Notes under the pieces: model-generated
What the model was told of the DNA's origin: nothing
Databases searched by the model: none
Seen by the model: only the letters and a program-made list of their open reading frames with translations
In this document: positions 1 to 7,160 of the stretch, piece after piece
Layout: each line of letters starts with the position of its first letter
Position numbering within the stretch: the first letter of the stretch is position 1
Made by a program: the position numbers and the translations under genes
Assembly (NCBI GenBank): GCA_002398825.1
Contig: DHBS01000017.1
Location: 44,790-68,495 of the forward strand
DNA: 23,706 nucleotides
Source of the DNA: Syntrophomonas sp. UBA4922
Lineage (GTDB): Bacteria > Bacillota > Syntrophomonadia > Syntrophomonadales > Syntrophomonadaceae
Direction: 5' to 3'

Positions 1-1173
1 TGCCTTGCTGGCAGGATAGTAGCCGAAAAAGAGCCCCACCATCAGCGAAAAGCCCAGGGCAACCGCTATCAACCAGGGCGAGAGCTTGATTTGGAGATCT
101 GCCAGAGTTCCCAGTAAAGAGCTGCCTCCCCAGCCCAAGAGTACTCCGATTATTCCTCCCCAGATACAGAGCAGCAGGGCTTCGATCAGAAATTGGGTCA
201 TAATAGCCCGGGGGGTGGCTCCTACTGCCATGCGTACCCCAATTTCCCGGGTCCGCTCGGTTACTGACACCAGCATGATATTCATAATACCGATACCCCC
301 TACCAGGAGCGAAACCGCTGCTATGCCCCCCAAAAGAAAAGTAAATATACGGGTAGTGTCTTCTATGGTGGATAATACCTGGGCCATGTCCTGGATCATA
401 AAGTCGTCCTCCGCACTATCCGCCAAGCGGTGACGCTGGCGCAGCAAGGTAGTGACGGCATTTTTCAGAGGTTCCAGGGATTCGGTATTGACGGCTTGAA
501 TATTGATGGTCCGCACTGCGGCGCTGCCCAGCAGTCTTTGCTGGGCAGTGGTTATGGGGATGTAAACCGAATTGTCCTGATCAGATCCGGAACCCTCCGC
601 TCCCCTTGAAGTCAAAACCCCTATGACCGTATAGTTAAGGCCGTTTATCTGCAACTGGCTTCCCACCGGACTCTGCGCGCCGGTATACAGATTATCTACC
701 ACGGTCTGACCGATTACAGCTACCAGACTTCCCTGAGCCAGGTCTTCCTCAGTTATGAATCCGCCCAGCCGGGTAGGCCAATCTTTTATATCCTGCAGAG
801 CCGGGACGGTACCGCTGACCGGCGCGGTCCAGGTAAGGCTGCCTACGGACAGGGTAGCCTGGGTACTTGATTCAGGGGCCACATGTTGTATCAGGGGCAG
901 ATCAGATATGGCAGCAACATCGTCCATGGTCAGCTGCGCGGTGGCGGTGGCTCCCCGCACCGGGCCGAAACCCCCTCCCGAAGTAACAATCAACAGGTTA
1001 GACCCCATACTGGCTATCCGGTCGGTTATACCTGAACTAGCCCCTTGGCTCAAGGACACCATGGTGATGACCGCGCCAACCCCAATGATAACCCCCAGCA
1101 TAGTCAGAAATGAGCGCATCTTGTTGAGCAAAAGGCTGCGCCAGGCAATTTGCAGGCATGATATCAAGTCCAT
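1..1173 (-). CDS. MacB/FtsX-type ABC transporter permease, 3' end cut by the window edge
   Basis: This is the membrane subunit of a MacAB-like export system. The frame opens at an ATG (1171-1173) behind an AAGGTGGA ribosome binding site and stays open for 391 codons to the left edge, where it ends in the PASKA motif usual near the C-terminus of this family, so only some 10-20 residues are missing. The layout is typical: one N-terminal membrane segment (about residues 22-42, after the basic KMRSF stretch), a large extracytoplasmic MacB periplasmic-core region (about 45-270) and three C-terminal membrane segments (about 274-298, 325-350 and 365-388). The FtsX hallmark SVTERTREIGVRMAVGA is present after the second segment. 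The ATPase gene lies 19 bases upstream and the membrane fusion gene before that. The substrate (peptide, lipid or drug) cannot be read from the sequence. Confidence 0.93.
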   Translation of the reverse strand, partial: MDLISCLQIAWRSLLLNKMRSFLTMLGVIIGVGAVITMVSLSQGASSGITDRIASMGSNLLIVTSGGGFGPVRGATATAQLTMDDVAAISDLPLIQHVAPESSTQATLSVGSLTWTAPVSGTVPALQDIKDWPTRLGGFITEEDLAQGSLVAVIGQTVVDNLYTGAQSPVGSQLQINGLNYTVIGVLTSRGAEGSGSDQDNSVYIPITTAQQRLLGSAAVRTINIQAVNTESLEPLKNAVTTLLRQRHRLADSAEDDFMIQDMAQVLSTIEDTTRIFTFLLGGIAAVSLLVGGIGIMNIMLVSVTERTREIGVRMAVGATPRAIMTQFLIEALLLCIWGGIIGVLLGWGGSSLLGTLADLQIKLSPWLIAVALGFSLMVGLFFGYYPASKA

Positions 1174-1192
1174 GTTTCTTCCACCTTATTCT

Positions 1193-1912
1193 CTACTTGG
1201 CCGGTATGGCTCGAAGCTGGTTTTTGACCGCTTCGGTATTAACCACCATACCATCGCTGAGGCGTATGATACGCTGGCAGTGTTGTCCGATCTCGTTTTC
1301 ATGAGTAACTATTACTATAGCAAGCTGTTGTTCACGGTGCAGGTTTTGCAGTAAAGCCATGATTTCGTGGCTAGTGCTGGTATCCAGTGCTCCGGTAGGC
1401 TCATCGGCAAGAATCAGTCTGGGCCGGTTGACCAAGGCGCGGGCGATGGCTACGCGCTGTTGCTGACCTCCCGATAGCTGATTGGGGCGGTGATGCTCCC
1501 TGCCCTTGAGCCCGACCAAGTTCAACATTTCTAAAGCCCGGCGCTGGCGTTCCCTGCTCTTTATCCCCGCATAGATCAGGGGCATAGTGACATTTTCCAG
1601 GGCTGAAGCCCTTCCTAAAAGGTTGAAGTTCTGAAATACGAAGCCGATGAGACGATTGCGCAGAAATGCCAATTGCTCTGGGGCCAGGGCCATCACCTCA
1701 TAACCGGCCAGGGTATATGAACCGCTGTCGGGCTTATCCAGGCAGCCCAGGAGATTCATCAAAGTTGATTTCCCTGATCCGGAATAACCCATTATGGCAG
1801 TCATCTCATGTTCCCCGATGTCCAGCGTGATGCCGCGCAAAGCTCGTACCGGGGCCCCTGCTCCGTAATAGGTCTTAACGATTTCTTCCAGTTTAATTAA
1901 TGGTTGATTCAT
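1193..1912 (-). CDS. MacB/LolD-type ABC transporter ATP-binding protein
   Basis: This cytoplasmic ATPase drives the neighbouring FtsX-type permease. Its 239 residues are the normal length for the LolD/MacB ATPase family. Visible motifs are Walker A GYSGSGKST (42-50), Q-loop Gln94 in FVFQNFNLL, signature LSGGQQQR (146-153), Walker B LILADE with catalytic Glu171, D-loop GALD, and H-loop His204 in IVTHE. The start ATG has an AGAGGGA ribosome binding site. The gene begins 25 bases after the membrane fusion protein gene and ends 19 bases before the permease, so the three are surely co-transcribed. The pairing with an HlyD-like fusion protein points to mechanotransmission-type export rather than uptake. 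The substrate is unknown. Confidence 0.95.
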   Translation of the reverse strand: MNQPLIKLEEIVKTYYGAGAPVRALRGITLDIGEHEMTAIMGYSGSGKSTLMNLLGCLDKPDSGSYTLAGYEVMALAPEQLAFLRNRLIGFVFQNFNLLGRASALENVTMPLIYAGIKSRERQRRALEMLNLVGLKGREHHRPNQLSGGQQQRVAIARALVNRPRLILADEPTGALDTSTSHEIMALLQNLHREQQLAIVIVTHENEIGQHCQRIIRLSDGMVVNTEAVKNQLRAIPAK

Positions 1913-1937
1913 GGCGGTCCCTCTTGTGAAAAAACGG

Positions 1938-3260
1938 CTAAGGGCGTATCATCACAGGCGCCCCCATTCCCGGGGCACTGCGGTTATCATTGTTCCTGGT
2001 TTGAGCCGAAGCAGCCGGATTGTCCCCGCTGGCGCTGCCGCCCAGCGATGAGCCGATGATGATTTGGTCACCTTCCTGCAAACCCTCTATGACCTCAATA
2101 TTTTGGCTGTCGTTCAGCCCTGTGCTTATCGCTTTTTGGACCGGCTGGTTGTTCTCTAAAACCAGCACCACTTTTTGCTGGGCTTGGTCCGCCGCTGCGG
2201 TCTGCCTGGCTGCAATACCGCTGGCAGAGGCTGCAGATCTGCCGGCTGCCGCACCGCTCCTGACATAGGACTCCGCATAAGATACAGCCATCATGGGAAT
2301 AGTCAGGACATCTTTTGACGCCGCTATGATGATATTGGCGTTTACCGACATCCCTGAGCGCAACAACCCCTCGCTGTTGTCGATGATGATAATTACCGGG
2401 TAGAAATTGACATTGCTGACGGTAGTAGCTTCCGGTGAGATCTTATCCAGCTTGCCGGTAAAAGTCCTATCAGTGTAAGTTCCGCTGGTGAATTCGACCT
2501 CCTGGCCGGGTTCGAGCCGGCCCACATCGACTTCGTTGACCAGGGCTTTGAGATAGAGTTCTTCGCTGATGAGGGTGATCAATGAGGCGCTGTTGGAAGA
2601 ACCTCCACTGAGGCCGGCCTGGCTGTCCACAGTGCTGATGATGCCGGAGAATGGGGCAATCAATTTGGCGCTGCTCAATTCGTTGCGGTCCATTTCCAGT
2701 TTAGCCTGGCTGCTTTCCAACTGCGCCTGTGCTGAAGCCAGGTCCAATTCAGCCTGTTTATATCCGTCCAGGGCTTCGTTGAGGGCAGACTGGGAAATAA
2801 ATCCCCCGTCAAAAAGCTCTTGTTGCTGCTCCAGTTTTGTTTTGGCCTGGTCCTCTTTTCGGGTGAGATTCTGAATTTGAATCTCCTGTTGAGAGAGGTT
2901 TATCTCTGATTGCCTTACCTGGGCCAAAAGAGAAGTATCATCTTGCTCTGCCAGAACCTGGCCCTTGCTTACCTTATCTCCGGGCTGCAGGGTGATGGAT
3001 TTAACATCGCCGCTGTTCTTAAACTGTAATTCTGCTCTTTCGACCGGTTCGATGGTGCCGGTAGCCTGGACTACATCCATAATTGAGCCTCTTACCGCCG
3101 AAGCAGTCAGATAACCGGCTTCAGCCGGCTTATCCATTTGCCGGTAAACTAAAAAACCGGTTGCTGCTATGACCAGCAGCACACCTATAATAATAATTGG
3201 CTTTCTAGGTTTAAATGGCTGGGGCATTACAGTTTGGGGAAGGCTTTCGTTTTCAGTCAT
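1938..3260 (-). CDS. HlyD/RND-type membrane fusion (periplasmic adaptor-like) protein of the MacAB-type operon
   Basis: This membrane-anchored adaptor links the permease to the cell exterior. An ATG at 3258-3260 is preferred because GTGAGGTGA lies about 8 bases before it and the protein then begins with a short polar stretch and one membrane anchor (about residues 21-39). The open frame runs on upstream to 3449, but those extra 63 residues do not resemble the family. Over 440 residues one sees a first lipoyl half (about 60-108), a long Gln/Leu/Ala coiled coil (about 110-200), the second lipoyl half starting at LIAPFSGIIS (200-209), a beta-barrel region (about 235-320) and a membrane-proximal domain. 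An Ala/Ser-rich low-complexity insert (about 335-362) interrupts the last domain, and the C-terminal tail is Asn/Ala/Ser-rich. It is the first gene of the operon. Confidence 0.9.
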   Translation of the reverse strand: MTENESLPQTVMPQPFKPRKPIIIIGVLLVIAATGFLVYRQMDKPAEAGYLTASAVRGSIMDVVQATGTIEPVERAELQFKNSGDVKSITLQPGDKVSKGQVLAEQDDTSLLAQVRQSEINLSQQEIQIQNLTRKEDQAKTKLEQQQELFDGGFISQSALNEALDGYKQAELDLASAQAQLESSQAKLEMDRNELSSAKLIAPFSGIISTVDSQAGLSGGSSNSASLITLISEELYLKALVNEVDVGRLEPGQEVEFTSGTYTDRTFTGKLDKISPEATTVSNVNFYPVIIIIDNSEGLLRSGMSVNANIIIAASKDVLTIPMMAVSYAESYVRSGAAAGRSAASASGIAARQTAAADQAQQKVVLVLENNQPVQKAISTGLNDSQNIEVIEGLQEGDQIIIGSSLGGSASGDNPAASAQTRNNDNRSAPGMGAPVMIRP

Positions 3261-3431
3261 GGGAAATTTCACCTCACAGAACCTGATCATTCCATCTCCC
3301 ATGTTAAAACCCCATTGTTGCAAAATTATAAGAAAAGTGTGTAAAAACTGTGGAATGAATAAGAAGTGCAAACCTAAGCCAGTTATAGGGGAGGGTTTTA
3401 AAAATGAGTTGTGTTGCCTGGAATAAGGGCA

Positions 3432-3455
3432 GCCCCCTTGAAGTTTCAAGGGGGC
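3432..3455 (-). terminator. Strong hairpin after the Mop-domain gene
   Basis: A perfect 11-base inverted repeat, GCCCCCTTGAA / TTCAAGGGGGC, is separated by only two bases. It lies just downstream of the minus-strand Mop/TOBE gene stop and upstream of the export operon. The following minus-strand bases (TGCCCTTATTCC) form only a weak T-tract, so it could equally be an RNA-stabilising or pausing hairpin. The remaining bases up to 3260 are the leader of the export operon. A TATAAT box on the minus strand sits at 3330-3325 without a convincing -35 element. Confidence 0.6.
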
Positions 3456-3463
3456 CTATGAAT

Positions 3464-3922
3464 CTAGCGCATCAGAACGACATTGACCGCTTTGATGGCG
3501 ACTGAGATGGTATCACCGATTTGATACTGCATTTCGTGAAGCTTTTGCAATGAAAGCATCGAAGTCAAACGCTGTTCACCGCAGCGAATGGTGACCAGAG
3601 CCATAACGTCTCCAGTACTTATCCGTTCGATCACACCTGTGAACCAGTTCATCAGCCCCAGGTTGGCAGGCAGGCTGTGCAGCTGGTCTTGCCGGTCGGC
3701 AGCATCGGAAAACACTATCTGGCCGACGCCATTCATGTCTTTGTAGGCGTCGCACTCCAGGGAGGTTTGACTGCACATACTTATTGAACAGGTGTTGCAT
3801 CCCGGGATTTCTCTGTATTTGTCCCAGCCGAAACCTGCATAATAGGCCTTGCATTCGGCCTCGGTCTGTGTGCAGTATCCAAATACCTCACAACTGCCGC
3901 ATTCTACGTATGTATCTCTCAC
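3464..3922 (-). CDS. Double Cys4-motif protein with a C-terminal Mop/TOBE (molybdate/tungstate-binding-like) domain
   Basis: A 152-residue cytoplasmic protein that I do not recognise as a named family. The C-terminal ~62 residues (about 91-152) match the Mop/TOBE pattern: FTGVIERISTGDVMALV, then LTSMLSLQKLHEM, then IGDTISVAIKAVNVVLM. That domain binds molybdate or tungstate in ModE, ModC and molbindins. The N-terminal ~60 residues hold eight cysteines in two similar blocks: C8-x2-C11-x5-C17-x6-C24 and C42-x2-C45-x4-C50-x6-C57. Both end in a C-x-Q-T-x2-E-C-like sequence, so this looks like an internal duplication that binds metal or Fe-S clusters. The start is a GTG with an AGGGGGA site, and an in-frame TGA directly precedes it. 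No mod transporter or molybdoenzyme gene lies nearby. A molybdenum/tungsten-linked sensor or carrier is inference. Confidence 0.75.
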   Translation of the reverse strand: MRDTYVECGSCEVFGYCTQTEAECKAYYAGFGWDKYREIPGCNTCSISMCSQTSLECDAYKDMNGVGQIVFSDAADRQDQLHSLPANLGLMNWFTGVIERISTGDVMALVTIRCGEQRLTSMLSLQKLHEMQYQIGDTISVAIKAVNVVLMR

Positions 3923-4107
3923 TCAACTTTCCCCCTATAATTCTATGTCCCCAACACGTCTGTGCAGATGCTACTTAGCCCTCCTTTCGATTTATTGTGA
4001 CAGGATAGTTCCAATTTCTATTGTACTACTACAAAAAATGCTTATAAATAAAAATGCATGGTATCACATCTATTAATTCCTTGGAATGGGAAAGAAAGGA
4101 AGCGTAC

Positions 4108-4137
4108 ATTATAGAACAGTATAATTGGCACGCACAA
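4108..4137 (-). promoter_or_regulatory. Candidate sigma-A promoter for the Mop-domain gene
   Basis: On the minus strand TTGTGC (4137-4132) and a perfect TATAAT (4113-4108) are separated by 18 bases. Transcription would begin near 4101 and give a ~180-base A/T-rich leader before the GTG at 3922. That leader contains an unused AAAGGAGGG at about 3980-3990 with no reading frame after it. I see no known riboswitch in it, and it does not resemble the Moco RNA motif. Nothing else is recognisable between 3923 and 4163. Confidence 0.4.
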
Positions 4138-4163
4138 TGGCGCCGTAACATATTTTTCAGGGG

Positions 4164-5594
4164 TTAGCGGTTGCCTTGGGGAGAGGGGTGGGAAGTGCCG
4201 GATTGTGGACTTTGGTGTACCTTGCCGCGGGCCAACGAGGCGAAAACACCGAACAATGACAAAACAGTGAAGGTGATAAATGAAGTTCTGAGGGTGTGGG
4301 TGATCGCCGTATGGCTGGCTGAGTTTAGAGGGGTTTGGCCAACATAGATAGAGATGATCAGAGTGGCAATGGCCATGCATACGGATTGCCCTACCAAACG
4401 CATGGTACCGATGGTTGATGATGCTATGCCATAGAAACGGGGTTCGACAGAACTCATGACCGCATTGGTATTAGGCGAGGAGAACAGGGCAAATCCAAGT
4501 CCGATCAAGGGCAGAATCACCATGACCAACCACAGCGAAGTATTTTCATTGATAAAGGCTAAAACCAGCAGACACAGGGTGTTGAGGGCCATTCCGCATG
4601 AGGCCACCAGACGCGGCTCGATACGGTCGGATAAGGTGCCTGCCATAGGTGAGAATACAGCCATCAAAACCGGCTGAATCAGCAGGATCAAGCCTGCCGT
4701 CTGGGTGTCCAGGCCTCTAACAATCTGCAGGTAGATCGAAAGCAAAAAGGTCAGGGCAAAGGTGCTGCTGTAATTGATCATGGCCGCCAGATTGGAGAAG
4801 GCAAAAGCTTGATTGTCCCTAAACAGGCGTATATTGAGAATTGGGGAAAGGCTCCTCAGCTCCACCCAGGCAAAAGCGCACAGTAATGCCACTCCCAAAA
4901 TTGCCAGAGCCCCTGCCCAGGTCTCGGTGGTAATAGCGGAGAGGCCGTACAATAAGGAGATCAGTCCTAAACCGTAAAATAGGCTGCCCTTCCAATCGAA
5001 GTCTTCATTGGCAGCCCCCTGCCATTCACCGCTCAGGTGATGATATATCTGATAAGCGGCAACCAGGCCCAACAAGGCGGTTAAATAAAAAATGGTTCTC
5101 CATCCCAGGTGTTGGGTCAGAAAACCTCCCAGAGCCGGTCCCAGAGTCAATCCGGTATAGGTCAGGGAAACACTCCACCCCATGGCTTTGCCGCGCTGCT
5201 GAGGCGGGTATACTGAGGTCAAAATGGCCATGCCGGTTCCAAATATCATGGCAGCGGCTACACCCTGCAAGAGGCGCCAGAAAATCAAAGTTTCCATACT
5301 GTTGGCCAGTGTGCTCAAGAGGGTAAAAAGGGTATATAAGATTGTGCCTGCCAGGTAGTACTTGCGGCGTCCTTGAATATCGGCCAGGCGCCCTAACGGC
5401 AGCAGAAATGCCGCTGACGAAAGCAAATATGAGGCGACCACCCAGCTGGACATGGTGGCCGTGCTGGCATATTCCTGCACCATTACCGGCAGGGCCAGGT
5501 TTATCGCGCTGCCCATAAAGGCAACCATGAATGAGGTGGACATGACCGCGATCAGGGCGGCCTGTTCAATAGACCTCTTGGAATCCTTTGCCAT
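4164..5594 (-). CDS. MFS multidrug efflux transporter, DHA2 (EmrB/QacA) type
   Basis: A 476-residue inner-membrane proton-coupled exporter. It has the DHA2 N-terminal pattern: a first segment MSTSFMVAFMGSAINLALP, then WVVASYLLSSAAFLLPLG with motif A at GRLADIQGRRKYYLAG. Motif C, typical of drug:H+ antiporters, is visible in GLTLGPALGGFL. Some 13-14 hydrophobic segments can be counted, in line with the 14-segment class. The C-terminus is a short polar Ser/Pro/Gln-rich tail. The start ATG (5592-5594) has only a GGGG-type weak ribosome binding site about 10 bases away. It is transcribed divergently from the queuosine-precursor transporter. A minus-strand TATAAT at 5634-5629, with TTGCAA 14 bases upstream, is a poor promoter candidate. 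The exported compound cannot be told from sequence. Confidence 0.92.
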   Translation of the reverse strand: MAKDSKRSIEQAALIAVMSTSFMVAFMGSAINLALPVMVQEYASTATMSSWVVASYLLSSAAFLLPLGRLADIQGRRKYYLAGTILYTLFTLLSTLANSMETLIFWRLLQGVAAAMIFGTGMAILTSVYPPQQRGKAMGWSVSLTYTGLTLGPALGGFLTQHLGWRTIFYLTALLGLVAAYQIYHHLSGEWQGAANEDFDWKGSLFYGLGLISLLYGLSAITTETWAGALAILGVALLCAFAWVELRSLSPILNIRLFRDNQAFAFSNLAAMINYSSTFALTFLLSIYLQIVRGLDTQTAGLILLIQPVLMAVFSPMAGTLSDRIEPRLVASCGMALNTLCLLVLAFINENTSLWLVMVILPLIGLGFALFSSPNTNAVMSSVEPRFYGIASSTIGTMRLVGQSVCMAIATLIISIYVGQTPLNSASHTAITHTLRTSFITFTVLSLFGVFASLARGKVHQSPQSGTSHPSPQGNR

Positions 5595-5687
5595 AGATTG
5601 TACCCCGTTAATGAATGTGACCTATAATATTATACCTTTTATTAAGTATTGCAACAGTAAATGTCCACCATGAATCTTATGAAGATG

Positions 5688-5717
5688 TTAAACATTTTAT
5701 TATTACTATGCTAGAAT
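5688..5717 (+). promoter_or_regulatory. Candidate extended -10 promoter for the queuosine-precursor transporter
   Basis: TGCTAGAAT (5709-5717) is a good extended -10 element. TTAAAC (5688-5693) is a weak -35 at 18-base spacing. The predicted start of transcription, about seven bases after the -10 box, falls at roughly 5724, which is exactly the first base of the riboswitch stem P1. That fits a minimal leader consisting of the aptamer itself. Confidence 0.55.
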
Positions 5718-5723
5718 ATATAC

Positions 5724-5761
5724 GGCGGTCGCAGCCTACCCGCCTTAAAAAAACAAGGAGG
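5724..5761 (+). promoter_or_regulatory. preQ1-I riboswitch (type 2-like) overlapping the ribosome binding site
   Basis: Stem P1 is GGCGG (5724-5728) with CCGCC (5740-5744), five perfect pairs. The loop starts with TCGCAG and ends in a cytosine at 5739. It is followed by the A-rich tail TTAAAAAAACAAGG (5745-5758). The tail and loop match the well-studied Thermoanaerobacter tengcongensis preQ1 aptamer almost base for base (tail TTAACAAAACAAGG there; its loop is one base shorter). In that RNA the loop C before the 3' strand pairs with preQ1, and the terminal GG pairs back to the loop to form a pseudoknot. Here the GG is part of AAGGAGG, the ribosome binding site of the gene at 5770. Bound preQ1 should therefore hide the site and stop translation of the importer. 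Confidence 0.92.
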
Positions 5762-5769
5762 TCTGTTAT

Positions 5770-6468
5770 ATGCAGCCTAAAAATGCCCCGATATCTGTCA
5801 TGTTCTTGATTATTACCTGTCTGTTTATCACCTGCCTGTTAATTACCAATATTGTGGCGGGACGCCTGGTGGATCTGGGCGGCATGGTATTAACTGCCGA
5901 TCTGTTTCTTTTTCCTGTAACTTATATCTTCGGAGATGTTCTCACCGAGGTGTATGGATTCAGGCGAGCTCGCATCACCATATGGCTGGGATTTGCGGCC
6001 AACCTTTTCATGGCTGTGTTTTTCATGGCTGTTGTCAGATTGCCCTGGCCGGAGTTTTGGGAGCAAGAACCGGCCTACCTCACCGTACTGGGTTTTGCCC
6101 CGCGGTTGGTTTTAGCCTCATTGCTGGCCTATTTTGTCGGAGAATTTTCCAATGCGGTTATACTGTCCCGTTTGAAGATCTTAACCAGCGGGCGCTGGCT
6201 GTGGACCCGCACCATTGGCTCAACCCTGGTTGGTCAGGCTCTGGACACCCTGATTTTTATGTCAGCAGCTTTTTATGGCTTGTATTCTGCTCCGATCTTT
6301 ATGAGCATGGTGGCGGTTCAATACGGATGGAAAGTGGCTTACGAAGTTCTGGCTACCCCGTTTACCTATGCTTTGGTAGGATGGCTGAAAAAGCGCGAGG
6401 GAGAAGTCTTCGACAATGGAATAAGCTATAATCCGTTTGCGATCACAGTCAGATCCTCATCGCAATAA
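5770..6468 (+). CDS. yhhQ: Queuosine precursor transporter, YhhQ/VUT family
   Basis: A 232-residue integral membrane protein with about six hydrophobic segments. Family marks are the N-terminal LLITNIVAGRLVDLGGMVLT, the stretch FLFPVTYIFGDVLTEVYGFR, the GEFSNAVILSRLK loop, and TRTIGSTLVGQALDTLIF near the C-terminal half. This family (formerly DUF165) imports queuosine precursors such as preQ0/preQ1 for tRNA wobble-base modification. The preQ1-I aptamer directly in front confirms that assignment. The ATG is nine bases after AAGGAGG. The stop codon TAA lies inside a repeated CAATAAGCCGGGGG sequence that recurs at 6635. No other queuosine genes are in the window, which fits a salvage role. Confidence 0.95.
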   Translation: MQPKNAPISVMFLIITCLFITCLLITNIVAGRLVDLGGMVLTADLFLFPVTYIFGDVLTEVYGFRRARITIWLGFAANLFMAVFFMAVVRLPWPEFWEQEPAYLTVLGFAPRLVLASLLAYFVGEFSNAVILSRLKILTSGRWLWTRTIGSTLVGQALDTLIFMSAAFYGLYSAPIFMSMVAVQYGWKVAYEVLATPFTYALVGWLKKREGEVFDNGISYNPFAITVRSSSQ

Positions 6469-6469
6469 G

Positions 6470-6495
6470 CCGGGGGCTGCTGGCACAGCCCCCGG
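6470..6495 (+). terminator. Terminator-like hairpin after yhhQ (copy 1)
   Basis: CCGGGGGCTG (6470-6479) pairs perfectly with CAGCCCCCGG (6486-6495) over a six-base loop, immediately after the yhhQ stop. No T-tract follows on the plus strand. On the minus strand the hairpin is followed by CTTATTG, a weak T-rich end. A near copy with the same left flank lies at 6635-6668. Confidence 0.6.
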
Positions 6496-6501
6496 ACCGT
6501 C

Positions 6502-6635
6502 GACAAAAGCGAATATCTGCGTTGCTCAATAGGCCCGCTCAATCAACGTACTATTTGTACGCCTCAATCGCGGGCCTATTTCGCGCCTTGCTCTTCGCTT
6601 CCGCCGTTCGCTCTGTCCGGCTGGTTGACTTTGTC
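6502..6635. repeat. Imperfect palindromic intergenic repeat (REP/MITE-like)
   Basis: The core 6509-6598 is a long imperfect palindrome. The outer arms are GCGAA (6509-6513) and TTCGC (6594-6598). The inner arms are AATAGGCCCGC (6528-6538) and GCGGGCCTATT (6570-6580), perfect over 11 bases. The centre is GTAC-TATTT-GTAC (6548-6560), with a CTCAATC direct repeat on each side. GACAAA (6502-6507) and TTTGTC (6630-6635) mirror each other at the outside. It has no credible reading frame. The element sits exactly between two near-identical hairpins. It resembles dispersed extragenic palindromes in general form, but I cannot name a family. Confidence 0.6.
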
Positions 6636-6643
6636 AATAAGCC

Positions 6644-6667
6644 GGGGGGCTGTTAACACAGCCCCCC
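6644..6667 (-). terminator. Terminator-like hairpin after the DUF2922 gene (copy 2)
   Basis: GGGGGGCTGT (6644-6653) pairs with ACAGCCCCCC (6658-6667). It lies just past the stop of the minus-strand DUF2922 gene. Minus-strand bases after it read CGGCTTATTG, a short T-rich end. Its left flank CAATAAGCCGGGGG is the same as that of the hairpin behind yhhQ. Confidence 0.6.
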
Positions 6668-6674
6668 CATGGTT

Positions 6675-6899
6675 CTAAGCTATATCGAAATCATCGGTTT
6701 GCCTGGTTACCAGGCGAGCGCTCTTCTTGCTGTTCAGCGTACCATTATTGCCTACAAAAACGTCTTTTGTCACTAATGTGTCCATTACTGCCGAGATTTC
6801 TTGGGCTGTAGCTGCTGCTTTGGCTCCGGCGATGCGTATGGTATGATTCTTGTTCAAGCTGGTGTTAAAACCCATCTCAATAGTGCGTTCAATGGCCAT
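6675..6899 (-). CDS. DUF2922 family small protein
   Basis: A 74-residue protein beginning MAIERTIEMGFNTSLNKNHT, with IRIAGAKAAATAQEISAVMD and a C-terminal hydrophobic/polar alternation. This is the pattern of DUF2922, a small Firmicutes family of unknown function whose members usually stand beside a DUF1659 gene, as here. It has no signal peptide or membrane segment. The ATG follows AAAGGAGGGA at good spacing. It starts 33 bases after the DUF1659 stop, so the two form one operon ended by the hairpin at 6644-6667. Function is unknown. Confidence 0.85.
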   Translation of the reverse strand: MAIERTIEMGFNTSLNKNHTIRIAGAKAAATAQEISAVMDTLVTKDVFVGNNGTLNSKKSARLVTRQTDDFDIA

Positions 6900-6932
6900 T
6901 TTAATCCCTCCTTTGCAGAGCTGGTAAGCGGC

Positions 6933-7160
6933 TTAACCTTCTTCGGTCAGCTCGACGGTATTTACCCGCTGAACTGCCAGACAGGCGGATTCGTGCAGAC
7001 TGATGATGCCTTCAGCCGCCTCAAAAACGTCCTCATCATTAGCCGAGTTTTTGAGGTTGCCGTACTGTCTTTTCCTGGTTACTTGCCGACCAAATTCATC
7101 CAAGCCAGCGTCCATGACTAAAACCAAATCACTGGCTACCGGCGTTGCCACAATTGCCAT
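6933..7160 (-). CDS. DUF1659 family small protein
   Basis: A 75-residue protein starting MAIVATPVASDLVLVMDAGL, followed by GRQVTRKRQYGNLK and ending LAVQRVNTVELTEEG. This matches DUF1659, a small uncharacterised Firmicutes family that pairs with DUF2922. The start is the ATG at 7158-7160 because GGAGGAGGTGA lies just before it. The open frame continues upstream to 7481, but that part runs antisense into the sirtuin gene and shows no family character. First gene of a two-gene operon. Function unknown. Confidence 0.85.
   Translation of the reverse strand: MAIVATPVASDLVLVMDAGLDEFGRQVTRKRQYGNLKNSANDEDVFEAAEGIISLHESACLAVQRVNTVELTEEG

Noticed and set aside
3261..3449. N-terminal extension of the membrane fusion protein by 63 residues.
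   Set aside because: The ATG at 3260 has GTGAGGTGA upstream and yields the usual short tail plus anchor. The extension crosses the hairpin and leader region.
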